64,000 nt of DNA from Flaveria trinervia. Taxonomy: Eukaryota > Streptophyta > Magnoliopsida > Asterales > Asteraceae. A program made the translations under genes and the position numbers. The notes under the pieces were generated by a model. The model worked only from the letters and a program-made list of their open reading frames with translations, made no database searches and was not told the DNA's origin. Location of the stretch: contig CM046445.1 of NCBI GenBank assembly GCA_025506515.1, forward strand, positions 2,196,131 to 2,260,130. Reading direction: 5' to 3'. Positions 23,886 to 37,600 of the stretch are shown piece by piece (the first letter of the stretch is position 1; the number at the start of each line of letters is the position of its first letter).

Positions 23886-25975
23886 ATTGATATTAAACAC
23901 GTAAAAAGCTGGGCACACATGTAAAAAGTGATATTTGCCATGAAAACTTCAAAAATATATTTATTTTTAATTTTTTTAAAGATGTACTAGAATATTTTGC
24001 TTTTAGATGTTGCTAACACAAGTAACAAGATCTATTGTTAACATTTAGGTGTTATCAAAATAATTAGAAGTTCAAAAGTTATAAGTTATAACTATGAGAG
24101 AAATTATAACTTTTTGCAACGAAAGTCATAAAATTAGTAAGACGTTTAAAGAAAAATATGTTGACTAAAAATTTGTTAAGAAAAACATGTGTCCAAGGTT
24201 AACATACACAGACAATATATATATATATATATATATCATTTATGAGGCAGTATTTCTTGGTTATTATATTTTTTTTCTATTATATTTTTTTAATACGTTG
24301 TCACCGGACTTGTCAACCTTCACAGCACACCATCAAACGTTTAAACATCGCTAACACGTACGTAATGATCATCTTGTCTTTACTACTTTTCTTCTTCCCT
24401 TTGTTTATACATGTACGCTTCTTTTTTTCTTAGTGTTATCTTCTTTTTTGTGGGCTATCACATTGGTTGTGTATGACTATATAAATTGAATTGTTTCAAG
24501 CGTTAAATTAAATTAAATTCATAGTATATCTAGACAACAACATTTAGCTATGCATTTTCGTTCTTGTTTTGGATCGTTTTTACACTTATTCCTTATTTTT
24601 TAAAGGAAATCAAAAGCTCATTTCCTAATTAACTTCCATGTTGGTAAACGGATTAGGGTTCATACGAGATCCCAACTTTGAAAATTCAGCCTTCTTTGCC
24701 CTTGAAAGAGAATGTTGAGACGTAATAAAGATAGTGTCGGCTAGGGCTAACATATTTAAGCGGCTTTTAATTATTTTTATATGTTTTTATCTGATTAATA
24801 GGGTAAGACAACAATGCATACGAACCTACAAAAGGCAATATAAAAGTTATAGAATCAAATATGATAATATATGATCAAGAAATGCACTAACCTAACAATA
24901 TAACATCACATGACGACCAAACACAACCAATCGATGGGGAATATGACATGACATTTCTTAATGCTAAAATAAATGCATTAGTAGTATTTTTTTTTAACGG
25001 CTAATTGAATTACTAACGGACTGTTGACCCTCGTGATCATTGCTAATCTCTCAAGTATGAAATCATGAGACACTAGGCTGACACGTCTTCGAAGGGAAGC
25101 TCGTATATCAGTTAGTCTCCATCAATCCCGAATATGAGACTACCCTCATGAGAAAACCCACCTAAGTAAGAAAAACTCTCTAGTCCAACCTGAAAACCCT
25201 CATTTTTTTTTGTCATGAGTGTAACTTGAACCTAAGACCCTCCTATTCTAATGAGGTTTTAGGGCACCTCACCTTGATCGTTTCAGCTAAGGACCATTAG
25301 TAGTACAAACATCTTAGTCAAAGCATCTCTTTACTTACTCATGTCAAGTTCACTTAGAGGAATAACCGTCAAACTAACACTTGCAATATGGTTGATTGAA
25401 GTTGAACCTTTCTTTCCGATATAGCCGCTTTGATGAAATGCAATTGATACGTGCTCTCCACGCAAACGCATTAATCTTTAGAGGCACCTATGGGAGCTAG
25501 CCATACATGTGGGTCAAAATCTGACGACAACCGATTAGGTTCAATAATTAATCGCCCATCCATTCCCATTGTCTTTAACATTTGACAAAGTAACCTGATG
25601 TATCAAATCATTTATAAGAATCAATTGTTGTATCTCTTGATTTGTTCTAAGATATATACATATGCTACATTATTACATAATCGAAGCTTAGTAATATCAC
25701 TTAATAATATTTGCCATATATCAAGTATGTATTTTAATCCATCTCTGTATGCATTTTTTTCATTTTGATAAATAAATATTGTTTAAACTAAATAGTTACG
25801 GGTCGGGTTGCACTAATAAAATAACGGGTGCATACTTGTACTATAAAATGGAATGAAATCCTGTTTTGAAGTCCGTAAGTGATGGTCCAACTCATCACAT
25901 GGGTACAAATTATGGTGTTGACGTGGATGTTGAAAGAGTGTGACTCAATGAACAATAAGCTTTTTTTTATCAAAC
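23886..25975. other. AT-rich intergenic DNA
   Basis: A (TA)n tract lies near 24216-24236. A repeat-like segment at about 25015-25300 contains TGAACCTAAGACCCTCCTAT, similar in kind to 28440-28640, and is probably old transposon sequence. No gene is supported. Confidence 0.45.
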
Positions 25976-25979
25976 TTAC

Positions 25980-26252
25980 GACATTCATAATCGGTTCTTT
26001 ACATTTATATAAATGTATTTCTTATATTATATGATATTGTTATAAGTGATTGTAAGTAAATGATATGATAATTTAATGTTCAATCTGTATTTTGAAATCA
26101 CTATTTAAAACTATATAATAATTTTAATATATTTTAAATAATTATTAGTGAAGAAAAGAGAAAAAATAATGATAAAATTAAAAGAGAGAGAGAAAAAATA
26201 TTGATTTTTAATGGATGAATAAAAATATAAAATGGGTTGTGAATGCTCTTAG
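25980..26252. repeat. Probable MITE of the AGAGCATTCAC family, left end eroded
   Basis: The right end GGGTTGTGAATGCTCTTA and preceding AT- and GAGAGA-rich sequence resemble the MITE at 40771-41050 (shared AGTGAT/AATGATAAA/GAGAGAGA order). The left terminus is not clear, so the start coordinate is approximate. Confidence 0.45.
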
Positions 26253-27690
26253 TCCCTTCACTTTTAACAATGTTACTTTTTTCTCCCAAAATGTTTCAAT
26301 GTTAGCACTTATGTAATGGAGGTCAAGTGAAAGCGGTAAAGAGTAGGACGGGAAGAGGGGTAACTGATGTGAAGCCTTGATACGGACAAGAATAACGACA
26401 CATATGGTCAGTTATAGGTGAAAGGAGGCGATAGTGGGACGTAGAAGGATGCAGAAGAATAATAAGAAGCGAGAATACAATTTTCCAACTTTGCTACTGG
26501 TATGAATTGTAAGATGTCTGACAACCACTCACTGCCCTTTAATGTTGTGTTCCCGAGTTTTTTTTATTTAAGTGAAAAAAAATTGAAATTTTTGATATTT
26601 TAGAGTTCTTTTAGTGAGAAAATTTAGAAGAAACTAAAAAAGAGAAATGAAATGGAAGAAAAATTTATAATAATTTTCCTCATCGACTTTCCTTTCAAAT
26701 TGAAAGAAAAAGGATGGAGATCTTTTTAATAATCTTTTATTTTGTTATTTTATAATTTCAAAGTGGAAAAATAAAAATTAAAAAATGCATAATAACAAAA
26801 TTAGATATTTTTTTCTTTTACTCTATCTTTCTTTTCTTTTTATTTTTTTTTCAAACTCTTAACACACAACGTAAAATTATATCTTTTCATTTTCCTCTCT
26901 TTGTTTTCTCTTCTAATTTTTTTTTCTAAACTTAGGAACATAGATCACAGATTTTCACATGTTACAATTTACCGAATATGATATCAAACCATCCTTGTAT
27001 TTAGTTTCTCATATAGATTTAATATGGTATTATCTATAATATCTCAAATCACCTCATAAATTGTATAAAACTTATTAACTATTAGATGATACAGGCAAAT
27101 TTATATGTTTTATTAAATTTTAGTACAATTAGTACAATGTAACTTCCCTACTTCTGGTTGAATTTTCTATGTACTTTTTCTACATATCAAATATACTCTT
27201 TAGTGTAAAATAAATATTACTAATGTGCCAATTTAAATGGAGATGGTTGTTAGATATTACGTGTACGAGGTTGACTCGATGATTCGGATAGGACACGAAA
27301 TCAATACAATACTACAACTCGGGCCTTGAGAACTTGTTGGTATTTCTAATTGATTTCTAAAACGAGTGACAAGATAACGATATCAATTATAATAGTAACA
27401 AATGTAACTACACAACGGAATAAACAATAAACTAACAAAACTGAAAGTAACACCAAAGAACCTGTTTTGTCCGTGAAACAACAGAAAATCAATAGTGACG
27501 TGGCGCTGTCAAGGCGGCAGTCTGTAGCGGTGAACAGCCTAATAACAACGGTTATTGGTGGGCTGATGGTGGTTGTCGATGGCAAACAACAAGTTGTTGT
27601 TTGCTGTTTGTAGTTGTAGTTAATGAACGCAGCAAATTGTGGTGGCGATGAGGGGCAAACACAAACACAAAAATAATAATAATAATCGCG
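26253..27690. other. AT-rich intergenic DNA
   Basis: No recognisable coding region. Open frames at 27346-27714 are low-complexity and show no domain. Confidence 0.45.
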
Positions 27691-27694
27691 GTAA

Positions 27695-27775
27695 ATAACG
27701 CAAAGATTTAACATGGTTTGGTCAAGGATTGACCTACGTTCACGGGCTACGAACCAGGGTTTCTTTTAATTGCTT
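27695..27775 (-). mobile_element. Possible copia LTR-end remnant
   Basis: On the minus strand the sequence reads CGTGAACGTAGGTCAATCC, then TTGACCAAACCATGTTAAAT. This resembles the R/U5 end of many plant Ty1/copia LTRs (CGTGGACGTAGGC ... GAACCACGTTAAAT). No PBS, partner LTR or coding region is attached, so the call rests on this short similarity from memory. Confidence 0.35.
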
Positions 27776-30700
27776 TCAAGACTAAAGATTACAAATACAA
27801 TATGTGAGTATTTATATAAAAACAAATAAAACTTAACATAAATAAGTTGAGCCAGATTAAAGTTAAGATCAGCTGCTCCCTAACCTCTTTCTGCAGCTTG
27901 TTTATGGGTTGTTTCAGGGCCCGACCCAAAATGAATCGAAGAGCACAACACAACAACTTTGAAGGGAGGGTATTTCTAACAAAATGTCATTTGTTTTAAC
28001 ATGTGCATCAATCTTGCTATTAAACATTCTTTCACGTAAAAATAAATTGTGTGAATGATGCTTTAAGGAATGGTGGTAATATATCTGCTCCAAGTCTCCA
28101 ACAATGTGGTTAAAAATATAATTTTGAAATTCATAATTTAGTTGCTAAATAACTTAAATTGTGTTTTTTTCATCTTTGGTAATCTAATAATGAGCTACTT
28201 TTTTGGACATGTGTATTGGGTGTAGAATAATTTAATCCATATAATATAGTCCTTTTTATAAATATTAAATGGGTAAAGATGCTATTGGTGAGGGGGCAAC
28301 AACAAGATGTATATGTGTCCTTGAAGCCTAGTTACAGGGGACAAGCCTGTGGGCGACGACCCCACTACTCAGATGTATATGTCCTGTAAACGTATTATTT
28401 TATTTTAAATTATAGGTGTTATTTTAAACAGACTTATATATTTGTTTTCGAGTTAAAATCGCACCTTCAATTTTTTTCAAAAGAAAACTTACAATCGAGA
28501 AACTTCATAGTCTAACCCAGACCATTGTGCTCCGAGCAAGATACGAACACAAGACCTTCCTATTTTTTTATTGTCTTGTGTATTTCATTTTAACAACTTG
28601 AAATGAGGATCACTGGTGCCTCACTACTCACATGCAATCTAATCACTCATCTCACGAACCACTGACAGGGTTGGTGGTAAGCGTCCATACCCTTAGAGTT
28701 GGTGGGTAAACGTTTGATTTCCATTTAAATCTTGTTTGCATCGGCTTTATATCATAACCTTTTAAAAGTTATAGTCACGACCTCCTTTGAAGGAAAAACC
28801 AAATGGCCATAAGACCATAACCAATAACCATGATTGTGCTAACTAAATCAACTATGTAAATTCGATTCCACAACTATGTGTAAGCATTTGTCTACATAAT
28901 CATATCCTTCCTTACAAGTTTCATTATTAAATAACGGAAACAATAGAATAAGATCTAGAAATCCACATTTAAATTTTCTTCATTCATAATAACATGATTT
29001 CTAGTGCAAACTGTGGTCAAATTGTCAATGCACTATATATACAAAATGCATATACCAATACTTTGTGTAATCTGAACTTTTTATATATCTATCACAAGAT
29101 ACAGTAGATTGTTTTCTAGCGATGATTAAAAAAGATGATATTGGTATTAAGGACACATCCTTTCAATATTCGATTGAACCTTGGGTAGAACGAATCGAAT
29201 TAAAATTTGAAACCAACATTAGAGAATGATCGAGAACTAAACTATTGATGGTCGGTCTCTAAAATAGAGGAACCAATTCTCTAAAATAGTAGCATGTGAT
29301 GCTATGCATTTCCGTTCAATAAACCAAAACAAAGATTTATTGTTGTATTCGGTAAATGTGTGTTTCTGATTTACAAGCGATCTTAATAATAAGAGTACAA
29401 GGATGGCAAATAATCTTATCACATAAATTTACTTATGAATTATATCATGTAACTATTAAAATTATTAAGTTGAACCTTTATCAATCGATGTGTGTTTTGC
29501 CTATTCATGTCTGGTTTTGCGACTAGGTCGATAGATCAACTTTTACGAGATTTAAGAGTGAGGGTTGAATAATATATTCTTCGTAGGTGGTTCTGCTTAA
29601 GTTTTGATTTCTTTTTAAAATATATTAGAATAAATATTGAGATAGATCTAAATATGTATGATGGAATATAGAAAAGACACTAGAAAAAGATTGTCTAGAG
29701 TTGGTTGGTACATGATAAGGTTACCGTACACACTCGGTAGTAGACGGTTATTCTGGAAAAAGATTCCTGCATTTTCTTCCTTTTAACCCATGCTTGGGGC
29801 AAAGTTTACTTTTATCAAGGAATTTCCGAGAATCTATTTTTTTCCATACATTTTGCCCTAAAATGTCCCATTCCCTAATAATTTCTTTTCATAATGTTTT
29901 TTTCAGACAAGACGCTAGCACCTCTAACGATAGACGTGTGTGCCTGTATAGTAGGACACTCAGAATTGTACATGTTTTCTTTAAGAAAAATATTTGTTTA
30001 TTTCAAAATAAAATAAAATACAACTATACAGACGCTTGTGTCCATAATGCAGGTGTCCGCCTACGAAACGGAGGTGCCCACCTTTACAATAGAGGAGCTC
30101 GATTGCTTTTATTTTTTTAAAATCTTGCAACAAACTAACATTAAAAACTAAAATAAACACATGTATGATGAGTTTTGCTTGTCATTGTCTGGACACAATT
30201 AATTTGAAAAATACATTGGTGAAATAACATTTATGTGTGTATTTAATTGTAATACAGAATTATAAGATAACAACAAGTTTATATAATATATAAAAAAATA
30301 AAAAATAACATTAAATGATCTACAACATAAAACACAATAATAAATACATATAATAAATGATGAAAAATATTTGATACAATCAATTCAGTTGTAACACTAC
30401 CGCTGGCAAACGACTTCAAATACGGGTTTACAAAACACGTTTATCAACTCTCCACTCAACCCGCACCAGTTACCATAATATTCCAGTAGTAGCAACTCGA
30501 CTAGTCGACTCAGCACTTCAACCCGTGTGCACCCCAACCCATTACCAAAGCTTCTTTGGGGCTAACCCTCCCTCCCCCAACTCATTTTTTCGTTAGTAAT
30601 GCTAATTTTCGGTCCGATAATAAAAGTCTTTTAATAAATATAGAGTCATCCCCTTTTAAAATAATTTAATTCGCCCCCACCGACCGTAAAATTTGATTCA

Positions 30701-30980
30701 AGCTCCGCCACTGCTCCGACCACCCTTACCGTTATAAAAAATGGGTGAAGATTTTAATATCATAATATCTTCCCTTGAACAAGCAAGAAGAATCCAAAAT
30801 ACGGTATCTTTATAGATTCGGTTCATCACCTCCGAAGAAAACCCGGTCCAAATAACCGGAAACAACCGGTCACTACTCGGTTATTGTTAGAATTTGGACC
30901 ACCTGTTGAAATTACTGCAAACATTAGTTTTGACCTCCAACCATTCAATGAATATCTTCTTTTGCTACAAGAATTTCCAC
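27776..30980. other. Intergenic DNA upstream of ARF2, no gene seen
   Basis: Contains assorted repeat debris: CAAGCTCCGCCACTG near 30700, which is the complement of a GTGGCGGAG-type remnant in ARF2 intron 2; a degenerate run of GTGTCCGCC/GTGCCCACC units near 30050-30100; and CAACCCGCACC-type hAT debris near 30440-30560. The last few hundred bases should include the ARF2 promoter, but no TATA box can be assigned with confidence. Confidence 0.45.
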
Positions 30981-30983
30981 AGT

Positions 30984-31600
30984 TTAGAGAGAGAAAATCC
31001 GTCTGATTCTTCATGTAGATGTTTTGCTGCTGAATCAGCTCGTTTGATGCAAGTTTGGAGGTGATTCGAGCTGAAATTGAGAGTAATTTGATCGAATTTT
31101 GGTTTTAAATCCGTCTGATTCTTCATATAGATGTTTTGCTGTTGAATTTGCTCGTTTGAAGGTGATTCGAACTGAAATTGACTGTAATTTGATCGAATTT
31201 TGATTTTAGAGAGAGAAATTTCGTTTGATTGTTGATATAGATGTTTCTGAAGCTCTTTGGTGTTGAATCAGCTCATTGGACGCAAGCTTAAAGGTGATTT
31301 GACTGAATTTGAGTTCATCTGCTGTAAGCCTGTAATTCTGTCGAATTTTTGGTTTTAGAGAGAGAAAATCCGTTTGATTGTTGATATAGATGTTTTGGTG
31401 TTGAATTTGCTAATTTTATGCACGTTTGAAGGTAATTTGAACTGAAATTGAGTTCATCTGCTGTAATCCGCTCGAATTTTTGGTTTTAGAGAGAGAAAAT
31501 CCCTTCGTTTGTTGAATTCGATCGTTTAATGCAAGTTTGAAGGCGTTTTGAACTGAATTCAGTCGATCTGTTGTGCTCAAAGGTGAAATTCTAGGGTTTT
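30984..31600 (+). repeat. Five degenerate tandem repeats in the ARF2 5' leader
   Basis: About five units of 99-160 bp start near 30984, 31104, 31203, 31363 and 31483. The shared order is TTTTAGAGAGAGAAAATCCG, TTTGATTSTT, ATATAGATGTTTT, GCTCGTTTGATGCAAG, GAAGGTGATTTGAACTGAA, GTTCATCTGCTGTAA, then TCGAATTTTTGG. The array ends about 60 bp before the ARF2 start codon, so it probably forms most of the 5' untranslated leader or a promoter-leader junction. Transcript data are needed to say which units are transcribed. Confidence 0.85.
31019..31404 (+). promoter_or_regulatory. Set of repeated short upstream ORFs in the ARF2 leader
   Basis: Because each repeat carries ATGTTTT, the leader holds near-copies of one tiny uORF: 31019-31033 (MFCC), 31131-31145 (MFCC), 31241-31291 (MFLKLFGVESAHWTQA) and 31390-31404 (MFWC). 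A start-stop ATGTAG lies at 31013, and further 3-5 codon ORFs arise from ATGCAAGTTTG. ARF mRNAs of several subfamilies are known to be restrained by uORFs. Function here is an inference, since the transcription start is unknown. Confidence 0.55.
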
Positions 31601-31660
31601 GTGGAGAATTACGTGTTTCTAGACTACAGATCTGTGTTGAGAGTCGTTTATCGTAGTGAA

Positions 31661-34600
31661 ATGACATCTTCAGAGGTTAATCACATGCGAGGAGACAAGG
31701 ACACGTTCTCTGTATTTAAATTTAGCGACGTAAACGATGCAGTTGGTGATTCAAGAGCTGTTCATGCTGCTTCCGCTGCCGGAAAAGGTACTCGCCGGAG
31801 TTTTTTTATGTGTAAATTAGTTTTCGGATTTGATGTACGAATGATTAATCGTTTTTTTCGGTAGTTGATGCGGATGCTGCTCTTTACAAGGAGTTATGGC
31901 GAGCTTGTGCTGGACCTCTTGTTACGGTGCCTCAAGAGAAAGACCTAGTGTTCTACTTTCCTCAAGGACACATAGAACAGGTTTCTATTGCTAATTTTTG
32001 TAGCTGTCGTGTTCAATTTTATCATTTTTACTTCACAGTTGTATGAATTTGTGTGAATCGAGTTTTAAAATAGTTACTGTGATGAGTTTTTTCTAGTCTG
32101 TGAGTAATCTGAAGGAGTTATTATGGATTACCAACACATTTTTGTTCTCGAGTTAGGAGTTTTTAAATAATAGTGGCGGAGATTGAACGTAAGTATAGGG
32201 GGGCCCGGAAGTCACGAGACCCCAATCAGGGGAGGCCGAAGTCAATATAAATTTTTTAGACAAAATAGACGTAAATTTCCACTTCGGGGCGAAATAATAC
32301 ATCTACATGGCCGGGCAATATAGTCCAGTGCGCCCAAGGGTGTTGGGACCCATGTTGCCCGTGAAGGGCGTTAAACACCACCCCAGTGGGGGCGTTAACA
32401 AGAGCGAGAGGAGAGGTAGAGGGGGTAACAGCTTAACGGCGTGAAGAGAGGGGCTTTAGAGGGTGAGGGGGTAAAGTGGGTAGTATTTAAAAAAAAAAAG
32501 AGGGTTGGGTGGAGTTAAGGGGTTTAAACCATTTCCTTAGGGTGAGATGGAGTAAAAGGGAAAGTGGGTGATGTCTCACCTACGTGGAGTTAAGGGTTTT
32601 AGATCATACCCCATAGCCTAAATATCATCAGGTTCTACAGGTTTGGTCAAGAAGCTAATATGTTCCAAGTATTTAGTGATTCTTTTCTAGATTTTCACTT
32701 GTCTTAACTGTTCATATGTTACAAAAATCACTGAATACAGTGATTATAAAATGTGACATGTTTGTTTGTGATTTATTCTTGTAGTAATCATGATGATAAT
32801 AAATTGTAAGCAAATAAATACTTCTATTTTAAGAGGCCCTGGTTCTAGGATTCACGTTAGGTCTCATAAAAAGTTGAGCCAACCCTGTATTTGAGTATTT
32901 AGCTATCATATCCAGTTTTATTATTTTACTCCAAAACTTTGTTTGCATAAAATAGTCACTGTTGATGAGTTGTTTCTAGTCTGTTTGTAATCTGAAGGAG
33001 TTGTTATGGATATCTTGTTTGTTAGGTTGAGGCCTCAACAAATCAGGTGGCGGAACAGCAAATGACGATGTATAATCTTCCATCAAAGATCCTCTGTCGT
33101 GTTATGAATGTGCAATTGAAGGTAGATTTGTTTCAGTTTACTGAATTTGATGTTTGTGGTTGACTGATTGTGGATCTTTTGAATGAATATCATTGGTGTT
33201 TGGTATGCAGGCTGAATTAGAGACTGATGAGGTGTTTGCCCAAATAACTTTGATGCCAGAATCTAATGTGAGTCTTACCTTTGGGGTGATTATTGATCAA
33301 CCCATTTGGATATGTGTAAATGTAATTTAGTTAATATTTTTTTACAATGAAACTCTTTGAACAGCAAGATGAAAATGCTGTTGAGAAAGAACCAGCACCG
33401 CCTGCGCAAGCTCGGTTTCATGTGCACTCTTTTTGCAAGACTTTGACTGCTTCTGATACAAGTACCCATGGTGGCTTTTCTGTTTTGAGACGCCATGCTG
33501 ATGAATGTCTTCCCCCATTGGTTAGTAGCTTACCTATTAGAGGTCTACAGTCTTCAGGTTATATTTCAATTGTGTTTTGATACTTAAAAAATGATCACCT
33601 GGTCATGACAGGATATGTCAAAGCAGCCTCCAACACAGGAACTGACAGCAAAGGATTTGCATGAAAATGAATGGCGTTTCAGGCACATATTTCGGGGTAA
33701 TTAGCAGCATCTTTTAGAGCTTGGTTTTGTACAATATAATATATGTATATTGCATGTATAGACAAGGTTGAACTGAACATGGGAGGGACTTAAACTTAAT
33801 CATGGAGTTTCCATGTGATCATAGAATGTTGAAAGTCATAGTTTGGTAATCCCTATTAGTTGGTTGAATTTGAAATTTGTTCTGTTATCATACATAAAGT
33901 TCTCAGGTAATTATGCCTCTGCTTTTCTCAGTTCGTGTAACTCGTAATTTGTCAATATTAGGTCAACCAAGAAGGCATCTGCTTCAAAGTGGTTGGAGTG
34001 TCTTTGTTAGTTCTAAAAGGCTTGTTGCTGGGGACGCCTTTATATTCCTAAGGTAATAACAGATCTCATCATGTATCACATCTTTTTTCCTTTTTTGATT
34101 TATTTCTTTATCTACTTCTTTGAATACCTGACAAGTAAACTTGATATATAGAGGTGAAAATGGAGAGCTCCGCGTGGGGGTAAGACGTGCAATGAGACAG
34201 CAGGCAAATGCGTCATCATCTGTCATATCCAGTCATAGCATGCATCTCGGTGTCCTTGCGACTGCATGGCATGCTATCCAAACAGGAACAATATTTACAG
34301 TCTATTACAAGCCTAGGTATGTGATAAATACATGAATCTTGAATATTAGAGGTGGCAAGATGGGCGGGTTGAGTCACACAGGTTGGGTAACAGGTTGGAG
34401 CTGGTTTTGGGTTCTAGCAGGTCATTTTAGCATGTGTCAAAACAGCCCATGTTGGGTTGGATTGACCACTTGACTTGCAAATACTTTTTCGCTCTTTTTT
34501 TCTTTTCTGATTTCTTTTTTCTTTTTTTGTAAATAATAACGTGCTAGTTAATGATTAAAAAGCAGAAGTATTATGATGGTAATCTAAATCTTTAAATAAT

Positions 34601-37600
34601 GATTTAAGAATTTGCAAGCATTATAAACGGACTCTAGGTGATATTCAACCTGTTGACCTATTTGATTGTTCCCCTTGTTACTAAATATTTTAGTTTGAGT
34701 TGTTTGAAAGAAAACAGAACCAAAATCTACCATTCATAAGTAAACATGTAAAAATTGCCACCTCTTAATGCAACATTTAAAAGAGTGATTACTTGATTGT
34801 ACATAGTCGACCTTGCATTAAATGCTTGGTGTGCTTGTCTAACCGTCAATGAAAGTATATTCTCTCAAATCTAAATGCGGTCTTAGAAATAAAAACCAAT
34901 AGTCTGTGATTTCAGCTAAATATGTTTTATATGGTCTTTATTTTTCAATTTTACACTAATATTTTTATATTGCTATAGAACTAGCCCTGCAGAGTTCATT
35001 GTTCCATATGATCAGTACATGAAGTCTATCAAGAACAGCTACTCCATAGGACTGAGATTCAAAATGAGGTTTGAAGGTGACGAAGCTCCAGAACAAAGGT
35101 AGAGCTAGTGTTTTTTACCTGATTTCTTTTTATTCCCCAAATTTTGTTTTGTTACCTGGATGTTATGACATGATAAATCCTGTAGATTTACTGGAACCAT
35201 AGTTGGGATTGAAGAGTCTGATCCTAAGACGTGGCCTGAATCTAAATGGAGATGCTTGAAGGTATTACTAAGTCACATTTTTCACTTCATATGATATGTC
35301 ATGCAATGTTAGCCTTTTGTTTTTATTTTTTATTTTATCATTTTATAGGTGAGATGGGATGAAGTCTTGACTATTTCTCGTCCAGAGAGAGTCTCACCTT
35401 GGAAAATAGAGCCTGCTCTCAGTCCAGCAATAAATCCACTTCTAGTACATAAACAAAAAAGGCCTCGATCTAGCATGTTGCCATCATCTCCTGATACCAC
35501 TGTTCTTACAAGAGAAGGTATCTACATCAACTTGTTAACTTATGAATGGGTGGAGGGTCAAACCGGTAAACTCAAAAGAGTAAGCTAATGAGGAAACATG
35601 TTGAATGAGCATATTTAATTCAACCCCGCAAAAGCTTTCTACTCAACATATTAGATCACTATTGAAATAATATAAAATTTGTAATCATATTTAATACACC
35701 CTAATTACATATGGACGTTTGAACAAAAGCTGTTTTGGGTCAACCTGACTTGACACATACTCAATTACCGTTTTGACCCATGCCCAACCCACCCCCTACA
35801 AGTGCCAACACACCTGAACAAGTTTTATTATATCTCTAATGGGCCAACCGGGTAAACTTAAAATAATAAGCTAAAAAGAAAACATATCAAATGGGGTCAG
35901 AAGTTGCTCAGAACTTATTTCTAATGCATACACTGTTTTACACAAAAACATAGATTATTAATTATATATTATAATATTTATAATTATTTTAACACCCTAG
36001 TTACTCTTTACAAAGTTTTGGACAAAAGTTGTTTCAGAACCGTACATGGCTACCCTTCTGATGTGTCAGCGAATCCGTCTGACACGCCCATATGTCCCAC
36101 CTTTAGTTATGATGAATGTGTTAGAAATGAATCATTGTTTCATAATAAGCTAACTTGAATATAGGTTCATCATGGGCCGTTGCAGCAGACCCTTCACCTT
36201 CAAGTGCATTTTCAAGGATCTTGCAAGGACAGGAATTACCAACATCAAGAGTCCTTTTGCAGAAAGTAATGAGTCTGATTCATGTGGTAGGCCTATGCAG
36301 TGGCCATCTTCACTAATAACAAATGAAAATGACAAAACCGACCCCGTATCTGTCTCCCAACGTTACTTGGGAATTGATAAGATGCTACCCTTTGGAAGGC
36401 CTACCGAATCATCTTTCAATGATCTATTATCTGGTTTTGGATCATCTGCTGGTCAAAGTCAAACCGAAGGAAAATTCAACATACAATCAAACCATGGTCA
36501 ACCTACCCCCCAATCTATCTCTCAACTTAATGGGCTCAACCATGAAAGGTGCTTTTGGTGAGCATTCTCTTCATAGTAATGCAAGGGATAACGAACAGCA
36601 ACATGGAAAGTGGCTAATGGCACCATCGCTTCATTCATCTCTACAAATTCCAAAATTGCCACTGGCTCAGCAAAATGAGGTTAGGAAACCAGAAGATGGA
36701 AGTTGTAAAATATTTGGTGTCCACCTAGGCAACAAGGTTGCTTCAGATGCAAGTCAAGAATTAAAATCACAAAAATACCCTTCTTTTGAATCTAGGCAGA
36801 GATCCGAACCATCCACAGGTCTAAAAGTTGTCGGTGATTCACCAACCAGTAAAGATCTAGAGAAACAATATCAAGATTCCCAATCACAACTTAAAGTCCC
36901 GGGAGTTTCAACTAGGAGTTGTACAAAGGTACTGGTTTTGTCATATTGACTCGTTTACTTAGGAACGTCTCAGTGTTTTTTTCCCCTTTATAATCTCAAC
37001 TAAGACTCTTAAATCATTTTTAATCAAAAATTTTGGATTAATATAATGGCGATGTTTTTGTAATCATAACTTCACATTAACTATTTATACAATATTTTTG
37101 ATACATGGGCAAGAGGTTTTTGAGGGCCAAGCTGACATGATCCCTTTCGATTTCTGATAAAAAATGACCCGCTAATTATTATAAGGTTCTATAGATTTTA
37201 TTGGTGTTTCTGACTTGCATAATCCTATTCTTTTCAGGTTCAGAAGCAAGGAATGGCCCTTGGTAGGTCTGTGGATCTTACTAAATTCATCAACTATGAT
37301 GAACTGGTTGCTGCATTAGACGAGTTATTTGAATTCAATGGCGACCTAAAACCCCGCAATAAGGCTTGGTTGGTTGTATACACAGATGATGAGGGTGATA
37401 TGATGCTTGTTGGAGATGATCCCTGGCAGTAAGGATTTATATCTCAAAAATATCTATTATATCTACTTTGCATTTATACTCCACTGATTCTGTTTTCTAA
37501 AGTTTCAAATCATACCACTAGATGTGGCAATCTCGAACCATTTATTTACTAACGGGTCGATTCACGTTACGTGTCAAACAAAAAAAGTGTAGTAAAAAAG

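Noticed and set aside
29794..30120. 108-codon open frame ending in GVRLRNGGAHLYNRGARL-like repeats
   Set aside because: Low complexity, no homology recognised, no splice or promoter context; the repeats are in degenerate DNA units, likely transposon debris.
30826..31014. 62-codon minus-strand open frame upstream of ARF2
   Set aside because: Overlaps the ARF2 leader repeat on the opposite strand and shows no conserved domain.
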